A DNA stretch of 36,783 bases from Gammaproteobacteria bacterium (GTDB lineage: Bacteria; Pseudomonadota; Gammaproteobacteria; Tethybacterales; Persebacteraceae): assembly GCA_020027345.1 (NCBI GenBank), contig JAHRAH010000124.1, forward strand, positions 1 to 36,783. The letters are read 5' to 3'. The translations under genes were made by a program, and so were the position numbers. Below, piece by piece: positions 1 through 6,828 of the stretch. The notes under the pieces are model-generated. The model searched no databases. It was given only the letters and a program-made list of their open reading frames with translations, and was not told the DNA's origin. The first letter of the stretch is position 1, and each line of letters opens with the position of its first letter.

Positions 1-39
1 CCCCCCCTTTTTTCCCCCCCCCCCTCCCGGTGGGGGGGG

Positions 40-78
40 CAAAACTCCGACCCCCCCCCGCAAGCGGCGGGGGGTAAA
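40..78. repeat. Dispersed C/G repeat module, copy 1
   Basis: An AAACTCCGA start, nine or ten C, then GCAAGC, then a G run and TAAA. The same 39-base module, with one substitution near its left end, occurs at 24552-24590. It contains a CCGC-AA-GCGG hairpin. The C and G tracts left of it resemble the repeats at 11854-11980 and 24308-24490. Confidence 0.8.
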
Positions 79-160
79 GAATCCAGCGTCCTCAAAACTG
101 TCATTTCCCCTTGAACCTTCTTTTCCCTTGCCGCGATTATACGCCCCGCGCCCTTTCTCC

Positions 161-355
161 TTTTCCCTGCTGTCCCCGCTCTTTTCCCCGCCGTCCCCGC
201 TCTTTTCCCCGCCGTCCCCGCTCCTTTTCCCTGCTGTCCCCGCTCCTTTCCCCGCCGTCCCCGCTCCTTTTCCCCGCCGTCCCCGCTCCTTTTCCCCGCC
301 GTCTCCGCTCCTTTCCCTGCCGTCCCCGACCCTTTCCCCGCCGTCCCCGACACTT
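161..355. repeat. Tandem array of about nine 21-22 bp units
   Basis: The unit reads roughly TTTTCCCCGCCGTCCCCGCT with an extra C in some copies. Units differ by one to three substitutions (CTGCTG for CCGCCG; CGAC for CGCT) and alternate between 21 and 22 bp, so no reading frame survives. The plus strand is almost pure pyrimidine plus scattered G. The array ends about 90 bp before the -35 of the transporter promoter. Confidence 0.85.
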
Positions 356-446
356 TTCTTCGTCGTCTGCGTCCTGCGTTTCGCTGCTGTTTGCGGAGGG
401 AGGCGGGCGGGGGGACTGTTGCGGCGGCGCATGTTTAAGGGGGAGT

Positions 447-474
447 TTGCAACGGCGGCGGAATGTGGTATAAC
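447..474 (+). promoter_or_regulatory. Promoter of the BCCT transporter gene
   Basis: A -35 TTGCAA (447-452), a 16-base spacer and a -10 TATAAC (469-474) preceded by TGG, an extended -10 element. Transcription would start near 481, giving a leader of about 65 bases before the ATG at 546. Confidence 0.6.
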
Positions 475-545
475 CCGCATATCCGTCCGCGCGCGTTTGC
501 GGGGGCGGGACACAACCGACAGGGGAAAACCACAGGGGAGAAGCG

Positions 546-2186
546 ATGAGCGACAGCAAAATGGCAAACACCGCCAGCGGCGGCTTTTGGAACGGCATTC
601 ATCAGGGGATGGGGCTTGCCTCAAAGGGCATGATCGCGGCGTTCGTCGTCTTCACCGCCCTCAATGTGGAGATCGCCGGCGAGCTCTATTCCGCCATTCG
701 CGGCTGGGTGGAGACGACGCTCAACTGGTATTACATCACCGCCGTCACGGTGATGCTCTTCTGCTGCCTGTTTCTGATGTTTTCGCGCTACGGCGGCATC
801 CGCCTCGGCGACGACGATTCGCGCCCGGAGTTTCGCAACTTCTCGTGGTTTGCGATGCTTTTTTCGGCGGGCGTCGGCATCGGCATTTTGTTCTTCGGCA
901 TTTCCGAGCCGATGTTTTACTTTGACACTTCGCAGCCGTGGGGGTATTCCAACAACCCCTTCGCCGACAAAGCCGGCGCGACCGCGATGGACGAGCAGCG
1001 CGCAATCGCCGCGATGCGGGTCACTTATTTTCACTGGGGCTTTCACGGCTGGGCGATATATGTTACCGTCGGTTTGGCGCTCGCATATTTCGGATTCCGG
1101 CGAAAACTGCCGTTCACTTTGCGCTCGGCTTTGTATCCGATTATCGGCGACAAAATATACGGTCCCATTGGCCATGCCGTGGATTTGCTGGCGGTGTTTG
1201 GCACCGTCTTCGGCGTCGCGACTTCGCTGGGTTTGGGCGTGCAGCAGATGGCGACGGGTTTGAATCATTTGTTCGGGGTGGACGCCGGACTGACGACGCA
1301 AATCATTCTCATCGTCGTGATATCCATCGTGGCGACGGTTTCGGCGGTTTCCGGCGTGGGCAACGGCATACGCATCATCAGCGAGTGGAACATTTATTTG
1401 TCCATTGTTTTGCTTGCGTTCTTTTTGTTCGGCGGGCCGTTTCAGTGGCTGATGGGCTTTTTCGTCACGACGCTGGGCGATTATTTGTGGAATGTCATCC
1501 CGATGGGCTTTCAGACATTTAATGCGGAAGGCGAGCGCGCGTGGCAGGGCGGCTGGACGATATTTTACTGGGGCTGGTGGATATCGTGGGCGCCGTTTGT
1601 GGGGATGTTTATCGCGCGCATTTCGCGCGGGCGGACGATACGCGAGTTTATGGTCGGCGTGATGTTTGTGCCGACGATGATTGCGTTTTTCTGGCTTTGC
1701 ATGTTCGGCGGCAACGCGATGTATCTGGAACTGCAGGCGGCGGCGAAAGGCGCCGGCGAGACCGCGGGGATTATTGACCTGGTGCGCGCGTGGGATTTGC
1801 CCTCGGCGCTTTACGGCACGATAGACCAGTTGACGGACATTCGCGCGCTGAACTGGGCGATGGCGGCGCTGGCGACTTTGTTGCTGGCGACATGGTTTAT
1901 CACTTCCTCCGATTCGGGGACGCTGGTGATAACGACAATGCTGAGCATGGGCAACGACAACCCCCCGCAAAAGTTCCGCATTATTTGGGGTTTGGGCGAA
2001 GGATTCGTCGCCGCGGTTTTGCTCGCGGCCGGCGGATTAAAAGCGCTGCAAACCGCGTCCATAGCCGCGGCATTGCCGGTAAGCGTAATAATGCTGCTGA
2101 TGACCTGGGGCTTGTTCCGTTCCTTAAAGGAAGACCCCTACATCCTCGCCCAAAACGCCGCCGCAACAGCCGCCAAAGCCGCGTAA
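546..2186 (+). CDS. BCCT family betaine/carnitine/choline transporter
   Basis: An inner-membrane secondary transporter for trimethylammonium compounds (glycine betaine, choline or carnitine), usually driven by sodium or proton symport. The 546 residues match the family length. There are about 12 hydrophobic segments. Residues 108-113 (AGVGIG) in the segment ending GISEPMF correspond to the glycine-rich substrate-site helix of BetP-type carriers. The tryptophan-rich BCCT signature is at about 337-368, followed by SRGRTIREF. The N- and C-terminal extensions are short, so osmosensing like that of BetP is not evident. The ATG has a GGGGAG Shine-Dalgarno six bases upstream. The FAD-GcvT enzyme at 21041 could demethylate an imported betaine derivative, but the genes are 19 kb apart. 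The family is certain; the substrate is not. Confidence 0.95.
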   Translation: MSDSKMANTASGGFWNGIHQGMGLASKGMIAAFVVFTALNVEIAGELYSAIRGWVETTLNWYYITAVTVMLFCCLFLMFSRYGGIRLGDDDSRPEFRNFSWFAMLFSAGVGIGILFFGISEPMFYFDTSQPWGYSNNPFADKAGATAMDEQRAIAAMRVTYFHWGFHGWAIYVTVGLALAYFGFRRKLPFTLRSALYPIIGDKIYGPIGHAVDLLAVFGTVFGVATSLGLGVQQMATGLNHLFGVDAGLTTQIILIVVISIVATVSAVSGVGNGIRIISEWNIYLSIVLLAFFLFGGPFQWLMGFFVTTLGDYLWNVIPMGFQTFNAEGERAWQGGWTIFYWGWWISWAPFVGMFIARISRGRTIREFMVGVMFVPTMIAFFWLCMFGGNAMYLELQAAAKGAGETAGIIDLVRAWDLPSALYGTIDQLTDIRALNWAMAALATLLLATWFITSSDSGTLVITTMLSMGNDNPPQKFRIIWGLGEGFVAAVLLAAGGLKALQTASIAAALPVSVIMLLMTWGLFRSLKEDPYILAQNAAATAAKAA

Positions 2187-2204
2187 AAAACCGGCGCCAT
2201 TTAC

Positions 2205-2245
2205 GCGCGCGGCGGGATTAATCCCCCGCCGCAACCGCGCGCGCG
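2205..2245. terminator. Possible hairpin terminator after the transporter gene
   Basis: A GC-only inverted repeat around an ATTAAT loop (GGCGGG...CCCGCC, extended by GCGC arms) lies 20-60 bases past the transporter stop. There is no T-run after it, so intrinsic termination is uncertain. Confidence 0.3.
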
Positions 2246-2278
2246 CGATGGCAACCGTCATTTGACGATTCCTCTCCG

Positions 2279-2318
2279 CGTCATTCCCGCACTCCTATTA
2301 AAAGGCGGGAATCCAGCG
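2279..2318. repeat. Dispersed repeat C (CATTCCCGC palindrome), copy 1
   Basis: It reads GCGTCATTCCCGC, about 13 loop bases including CCTATTAAAAG, then GCGGGAAT. It is nearly identical to the reverse complement of 26542-26581, and a weaker copy lies at 26101-26134. The repeat has no coding content. Confidence 0.75.
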
Positions 2319-2319
2319 A

Positions 2320-2390
2320 TTTTAATCGGAGCGGGCGCGGACGCCCGCTCTTTTCGGCTGCGTTACGGACCCGGAGAGTTGTAACGAGAC
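2320..2390. repeat. Dispersed composite repeat B, degenerate copy
   Basis: It contains TTTTAATCGGAGCGGGCG with the pairing arm CGCCCGCTCTTTT (2320-2354), then a decayed form of the CGTTAC...GTAACG palindrome (2361-2386) followed by AGAC. The intact copies are at 23481-23611 and 26857-26976. It lies just upstream of the HNH gene promoter. Confidence 0.65.
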
Positions 2391-2407
2391 AACCCCGCAG
2401 ACAGGAA

Positions 2408-2437
2408 TTGCAAACGGTGTTATTGATATGTTACAAT
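2408..2437 (+). promoter_or_regulatory. Promoter of the HNH nuclease gene
   Basis: A -35 TTGCAA (2408-2413), an 18-base spacer and a -10 TACAAT (2432-2437) preceded by TGT (extended -10). Only ten bases separate the -10 from the ATG at 2448, so the transcript would have a leader of zero to four bases. No Shine-Dalgarno is present. Confidence 0.6.
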
Positions 2438-2447
2438 CCTTTCTCTT

Positions 2448-3611
2448 ATGGCGGTTAAAACAACATTCCCCGGCGTTGATGCTTTGCGCCCGCCGCCGTG
2501 CGACGGGTTGGACATTGCGGCTTTTTCTCTCGTTTTCCGCAACACCACGACCTCCCACAAATTTCTATGGGGCCGGGCGCTTTTGCGGTCGCTTAAGAAA
2601 AACGGGTTTCAATCCTGTGAAATTTCCTTGCCGAGTATGGCGGCGGGCATGCTGGACGCCGCGCGCCGTCCCGTATGCGTTTTCCGCCTCCGGCTTTCCA
2701 AAGACGACAAAATTGACAAATTGTGGTTTCCGGAACTCGAGAGTATGCCGCATTGGAACAAGCGCATGCTGACGCGCTTGAAAGACGGCGACATTTTTTT
2801 GCGCCGCTCCCATAACATCCCCCGTGAAATTTCGGAGGGGTTGACAACATACGCTTCCCATTTGTTTATGTCCCCGTTTTTTGGCAATTCCGTTAAAGGG
2901 CTCGCCGGCCCGCCCAAATTCAGGAAAATTAGGGCGCTGGCCAAAGAACGCTTTGACGGCGAATTGCCGCCGCCTTATCGTTTTTCGGGCGCGGGCGGCG
3001 CGATTATCGTTCATCCCAAATGGGCGCAATATATCTCCCGCAATTTTGAGATTCTGGACTCGTGGATTATGTGGGAATTGGCGCGGCACCTTCAACAGAT
3101 AAATCCGAGCATTCCCGCGATTGTCTCAAAACTGGACGCAAAAGCTGCGCCGAACACCACGCGCCAAAAGAATTTTTGGCGGCGCGCGATGGCGCGCCGC
3201 CCCGGGCGGTTCCACTGCATTTACACCGGCGAAGCCATCGCCGATGACAATTTTGTCCTGGACCATTACATTCCGTGGAGTTTTGTCGCGCACGACAATA
3301 TGTGGAACCTTGTCCCCGTTAGCGACGCCGGCAACGAGGCAAAATCCGACAATTTGCCGGACAGCGGGGAATATTTCAACCACTTTGTGAATATGCAACA
3401 CATTGCAGTGCAATCGCTGCATGCTTTCCCCGACAAGACAAGGTGGGATGACATTTTTGAGCCGTATTTGACTGATTTGAATCTGGATGCGGCGCAAGCG
3501 GCGGCGGACAAATCGGCGCTTAGCGCCGCGCTTGCGGGGACAATTGAACCATTGCTTTCCATTGCCAAAACGCGCAACTTCGCGCACGATTGGGTGTTTG
3601 GCAAACGGTAA
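2448..3611 (+). CDS. HNH endonuclease domain protein
   Basis: A 387-residue protein with a C-terminal HNH nuclease domain. The core is Cys257 in CIYTGE, then LDHYIPWSF with Asp272-His273, then WNLVP with Asn287, and NEAKSDNLP with Asn296 and Lys299. This is the usual metal-dependent HNH arrangement, with Asn as the last ligand. The first 250 residues hold an N-terminal domain (FRNTTTSHKFLWG near residue 30) of the kind that precedes HNH in many restriction- or defence-type proteins. The gene appears leaderless. It ends 14 bases from the convergent PAPS-reductase-like gene. Closeness to that operon suggests, without proving, a common defence role. The nuclease class is confident; the target is unknown. 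Confidence 0.85.
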   Translation: MAVKTTFPGVDALRPPPCDGLDIAAFSLVFRNTTTSHKFLWGRALLRSLKKNGFQSCEISLPSMAAGMLDAARRPVCVFRLRLSKDDKIDKLWFPELESMPHWNKRMLTRLKDGDIFLRRSHNIPREISEGLTTYASHLFMSPFFGNSVKGLAGPPKFRKIRALAKERFDGELPPPYRFSGAGGAIIVHPKWAQYISRNFEILDSWIMWELARHLQQINPSIPAIVSKLDAKAAPNTTRQKNFWRRAMARRPGRFHCIYTGEAIADDNFVLDHYIPWSFVAHDNMWNLVPVSDAGNEAKSDNLPDSGEYFNHFVNMQHIAVQSLHAFPDKTRWDDIFEPYLTDLNLDAAQAAADKSALSAALAGTIEPLLSIAKTRNFAHDWVFGKR

Positions 3612-3625
3612 AGGGGATGTTTGTT

Positions 3626-5041
3626 TTAATCCGTGCAGTCGCAGGGGAGGGCGGAATCTTCGGCGCCGATTTGGGCGAGGGCGGCAACGGTGTGCGCTTC
3701 TGCGAGGCGGCGGTAGGACATTTTGCCGTTGATTCCCCAAAAGCCGATGAACGGTTTTTTTCCGGCGGTTTCGGCGTTCAGGATTTTTCGCCCTTCGCGC
3801 TTAAGGTCCCTGCCGTATTTGCTTTCCATTCCCGCCCACCAATGAATGTCGGCGGGGGTGTTCGGTTGCGCGCGCAGTTTTTTCGGCAGTTTTTCTTCGG
3901 CTTTTTCGCGGTTCGCCGTGATTTCCGCCAGCGTTTGCGCGCCTTTGAGAAAACAAAAGACGCAGTTGGAATAATTGAGTTGGGCGGGCAGGCGCAAGTC
4001 CCATTTTTGTTTTTCCCAAAAGGCGAAAACATCGGCTTTGCCCACTCCGATATCGGCGAGCGGGGCGTATACATATTCTCCCTCGGGCAGGACGGTGTGC
4101 GGGTCGGCGGCGGATTCGTATTCCCCGCGGTCAAAGTTGCGCGCTTTCATTCGCATAACGCGCGCCTGTTCGTCGGCGCGAAAGCCGACAAAGGCGGCAT
4201 AGTCCGCGCAGTCGTCGCCGGAAAGCGGAACGCGGTCGCCGATGCTTTTGCCTTGCAGCGTTTCATTGTGGAAAGGGTGCGCGGCTTGGGAATATTCGGC
4301 GAAGTTTTGCGCGGGGCGAAACCACGGGCGGCCGCGCACAAAAGCCGCCTTGTCCAAAAGGATTTCGTCCGGCGTGCCGCCGCGGTATTTGCGGTGCATT
4401 CGGATAACGGAATCGTCGTCCATCATTCCGCGCCCGTAATAATGCCCGAGCCGCCGCGTTTTCGGTTTCATCGCGAACCAGTCGCTCAGAAATTCGCGGG
4501 TAACGGTGATTTTCATCTGCACCGTGCAGATGCGCTGAAATTGGGTCGGCAAAAACCGCTGCCACGAGAGCAATTCTTCAAACACTTCCCCGCGGCAGTG
4601 GTAACCGTCGGGGTTGTTTTCGGAATATTCGGAGGGCAGCACAAGGCGGTAGGAAGGCAGGCGCGTCCATTCGCCGCCGATGACATCCTCGTAAGTTTGG
4701 AACTCCGTCCAGAAAAACGGCACGCCGTATTTTTGTTCGGTCAGCCGCTGGCAGCGGCGGACAAAATCGTAAGTGGCGGGGTGTTCCGCCGAGGTGTTGT
4801 TGAAGACGACGACATCGCCGCGCTCCGGCTGCAGTATGCCGTTTTCCAGCATTGTGAAGAGCAGCATCCCGCTGGAACGCCCGCCGGAAAACTTGACGAC
4901 ATGCGGCTGCCGCCGATGCTCGGCGGCGTCGTAATGGAAAGCATATTGTTTTGTCGGGTTGAAAGCGGGCGCCGCCGCCCGCTTCGCGCGGGGCGAAACT
5001 TTGAGCAGCGGAATATCCACCAAACCGTAAACGGGGCGCAT
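3626..5041 (-). CDS. PAPS-reductase-like PP-loop ATP pyrophosphatase
   Basis: A 471-residue member of the adenine nucleotide alpha-hydrolase fold. The PP-loop VVKFSGGRSSG is at 48-58, and NTSAEHPATYDF at 82-93 resembles the second conserved strand-loop of PAPS reductases. RICTVQMK follows (Cys182). A CVFC pair (Cys350, Cys353) could bind iron-sulfur or zinc, and the protein ends with CDC before the last two residues. At nearly twice the size of assimilatory CysH, and with no cys genes nearby, it more likely activates a substrate with ATP in a nucleic-acid modification or defence pathway, as the DndC and SspD proteins do in DNA phosphorothioation. That analogy is inference. Its start overlaps the stop of the 42-residue frame upstream (TGATG), implying translational coupling. 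It is the last gene of the operon that starts at 8782. Confidence 0.85.
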   Translation of the reverse strand: MRPVYGLVDIPLLKVSPRAKRAAAPAFNPTKQYAFHYDAAEHRRQPHVVKFSGGRSSGMLLFTMLENGILQPERGDVVVFNNTSAEHPATYDFVRRCQRLTEQKYGVPFFWTEFQTYEDVIGGEWTRLPSYRLVLPSEYSENNPDGYHCRGEVFEELLSWQRFLPTQFQRICTVQMKITVTREFLSDWFAMKPKTRRLGHYYGRGMMDDDSVIRMHRKYRGGTPDEILLDKAAFVRGRPWFRPAQNFAEYSQAAHPFHNETLQGKSIGDRVPLSGDDCADYAAFVGFRADEQARVMRMKARNFDRGEYESAADPHTVLPEGEYVYAPLADIGVGKADVFAFWEKQKWDLRLPAQLNYSNCVFCFLKGAQTLAEITANREKAEEKLPKKLRAQPNTPADIHWWAGMESKYGRDLKREGRKILNAETAGKKPFIGFWGINGKMSYRRLAEAHTVAALAQIGAEDSALPCDCTD

Positions 5042-5169
5042 CAGCCGGATTCTACCCCATTATCACCGGAGTCGCCAGAGTCGCCGGAAATGGCGGGGGC
5101 GATTTCCTCGGCAAGTATTTTTTTGACCCGGGCGGGCGGAAAATATCCGAGTGCGCGCCATGCGGACAT
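5041..5169 (-). CDS. Small conserved-looking protein, 42 residues, in the GHKL/PAPS operon
   Basis: It begins MSAWRALGYFPPARVKKI, followed by LAEEIAPAI and a Gly/Ser/Asp tail of SGD repeats. The ATG lies 26 bases after the preceding stop, and its TGA shares one base with the start of the PAPS-reductase-like gene. It fills the only gap in an otherwise overlapping operon. The frame stays open upstream into the preceding gene, but no better start exists. It could be a small subunit or just a coupling leader peptide. I recognise no family. Confidence 0.5.
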   Translation of the reverse strand: MSAWRALGYFPPARVKKILAEEIAPAISGDSGDSGDNGVESG

Positions 5170-5195
5170 AATCCCGATGCGCGCGAGCAGGGGAT

Positions 5196-5987
5196 TTAGC
5201 GTTTTCTTTCGCCGAACCCGGAATTGTCCAGCAAAAAGGAAACGATGCCGTCGCGCAGGTTGCGGTCGCCTATCACCGTCAGCCGGGATGCCATTTTGTC
5301 CGAAAGCAATTCCCAAACAGCCGGATTTTTGAGAAGCGCCATTGCGTTTTTTTCAATAGTTTCTTTCTCGCCGCCGATGTTTTCCGCGGCTTGGCGGGCG
5401 ATGTAATGCTGCCACCACGCGCGGGCGGGCGGGCAGTTTTGATAAACGCTGCGGGTTCCCCTTTCCAGCAAACCGGACAGGCGGCGCAAAAAAGCGCGCA
5501 CGCATTTGTCAACTGCGGCCGCCCTGCCGTCTCCGGTTTTGCGCAAAGCGGCGTCAATTTCCGTTGCGCCGTCGGTTTGCGCGCCGTTGGAGCCGGAAAT
5601 CAAATAACGGGGTTCTATTTTTTCGGCGGCAATCAGCCGGACGACGATGTAAGCCCACACCGCCGAACTGCAGGCGATGCCCGGCGTGATGGTTTTCCAA
5701 ACCTCCCACATTTGGGAAGAGGCATAATCGCACGGCTGGCGAAAATCCGCCGGGGAATATTTTTCCGGCTCCGCGGGAATCGGCGGGTCGGCGTCGCCGA
5801 TGACGATGTCTTCGTTTCCGGCGCATTGCCTTATGTTGTTTTCCAGCCACTGCACAAAGTCGCCGCCGCTACGGTCGCGCGCCGCTTGCAAAATTCCCAC
5901 TTGCATTTCGCCGCCGCGGTTTTTTATCGCCGCCGTTTGGAATTGGCGGAAAGCGTCGGCGCGGTAGCGCCTAATTGCCGTCATCAT
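5196..5987 (-). CDS. Uncharacterised protein, 263 residues, GHKL/PAPS operon
   Basis: The start is one of two adjacent ATGs (5987 or 5984) that overlap the end of the upstream gene, which fixes a start much shorter than the full open frame. The product is mainly alpha-helical, with no signal peptide or membrane segment. Features visible are MWEVWKTITPGIACSSAVWAY near the middle (an Ala/Ser/Trp-rich helix), LISGSNGAQ, and a C-terminal region with NCPPARAWWQHYIA. The ARAWW segment reminds me loosely of DUF6339-type proteins, but this is memory and was not checked. The overlap means it is co-translated with the 285-residue protein upstream, and the two may form a complex. Function is unknown. 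Confidence 0.75.
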   Translation of the reverse strand: MMTAIRRYRADAFRQFQTAAIKNRGGEMQVGILQAARDRSGGDFVQWLENNIRQCAGNEDIVIGDADPPIPAEPEKYSPADFRQPCDYASSQMWEVWKTITPGIACSSAVWAYIVVRLIAAEKIEPRYLISGSNGAQTDGATEIDAALRKTGDGRAAAVDKCVRAFLRRLSGLLERGTRSVYQNCPPARAWWQHYIARQAAENIGGEKETIEKNAMALLKNPAVWELLSDKMASRLTVIGDRNLRDGIVSFLLDNSGFGERKR

Positions 5988-6828
5988 CGTCGCCCAGGGA
6001 CGCGTCGTCAAAAATATGCGGATACAAAATCGTCGCCGCGAGTTCGGGCGAGAATTCTTCGTCCCCCCAATTCCCCGCGTTTTCGCGGGCGAGTTTGTCC
6101 GCGACGAGGCGCAGGTTAATATGCTCGCGCCAGTCGCCCGGATTTGGGTATTTGTCTTTAAGAATCTGAAAGGCGGCGCTGAGCGCGTGGGTGAGAATGC
6201 TGACACGGTGCCGCGCCTGCCCCGCCGGGGATTGCAGGCGGTCAAACAAATCGCCGCCGACTCTGACGCGAAAACGGAAACCGCCGGCGGCGTCTTCGGA
6301 AACGCGCATTTGCCCGTTTTCCAAATTTTCGCCTTTGTCAATAATCAGCAGCCCGCCGCTTTCGCCACCGAATCGCGCCCAGTCGTCGTAGGCGATAATC
6401 GCGCCTTCGGGAATGGTTATGCCGCCGTCCTGCCACAAGGGACCCAGCCCCGCGTTTTTTGCGGCGTTTTGGCTGAAAGATTTTTTTGCCAGAATGACGG
6501 GGCGAAACATCGGAGATTCCACTGCGTCGGTGTCGTCGCCGTGCCCGGATTCGGAATAGTCCACATCCTGCGAGCATTCCGGTTCGCGCGCGTCGGCGAG
6601 AAAAATGCGGCGGTACATCGTTGACGGCACGGAAACGATGCAGGCGAAAGCGGCGAAGCCCTCCCGCAACAAGCGCGCCACAAGACAGTCGCCAACAAGG
6701 CGGTGGCGCACCGAAACGGCGGCTGCGCCGGGCGTTCTGGCGACTTTTGCGGAATATTCCATTCCTTCGGCGTAATCCGCGCTGTCCGGGGAAAGAACCG
6801 GAAACGGAAACGATTTAATTTCCGGCAT
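5971..6828 (-). CDS. Uncharacterised protein, 285 residues, GHKL/PAPS operon
   Basis: I chose the ATG at 6828 because it overlaps the stop of the ATPase gene by 14 bases; the open frame extends further upstream only within the ATPase gene. The protein starts MPEIKSFPFPVLSPDSADY. It has an acidic linker (SGHGDDTDAVES) near residue 95 and a Gly-rich FGGESGGLLIIDKGE segment. A helix carrying LFDRLQSPAGQARHRVSIL follows, and it ends with a run of acidic residues (GDDDDGN). There are no transmembrane segments and no catalytic motif I can name. Because its gene overlaps both neighbours, it is probably an obligate partner of the GHKL ATPase and the 263-residue protein. Confidence 0.75.
   Translation of the reverse strand: MPEIKSFPFPVLSPDSADYAEGMEYSAKVARTPGAAAVSVRHRLVGDCLVARLLREGFAAFACIVSVPSTMYRRIFLADAREPECSQDVDYSESGHGDDTDAVESPMFRPVILAKKSFSQNAAKNAGLGPLWQDGGITIPEGAIIAYDDWARFGGESGGLLIIDKGENLENGQMRVSEDAAGGFRFRVRVGGDLFDRLQSPAGQARHRVSILTHALSAAFQILKDKYPNPGDWREHINLRLVADKLARENAGNWGDEEFSPELAATILYPHIFDDASLGDDDDGN

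Larger units (their letters stand above)
1..446. other. Low-complexity, repeat-rich non-coding region
   Basis: No convincing gene lies before the transporter. Bases 1-40 are C and G homopolymer tracts. Bases 40-78 match a segment near 24552-24590. Bases 161-355 are a tandem array of 21-22 bp units. Open frames here on both strands translate into Arg/Pro/Ser or Gly/Arg/Lys repeats created by the DNA repeat, so I do not call them genes. Confidence 0.75.

Noticed and set aside
137-598. Minus-strand frame with Gly/Arg/Lys repeats
   Set aside because: Composition mirrors the tandem DNA repeat; no start signal or homology; it overlaps the transporter promoter.
128-925. Open frame over the tandem array running into the transporter gene
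   Set aside because: Its first part is repeat-encoded Pro/Ser/Phe and the rest is out-of-frame transporter sequence.
3626-5041. Assimilatory PAPS reductase CysH
   Set aside because: The protein is far longer than CysH, I do not see the usual C-terminal ECGLH-type motif, and no cys genes are nearby.
3590-5332. 580-codon plus-strand frame antisense to the PP-loop gene
   Set aside because: No recognisable domain, while the opposite strand carries the PP-loop motif and operon overlaps.
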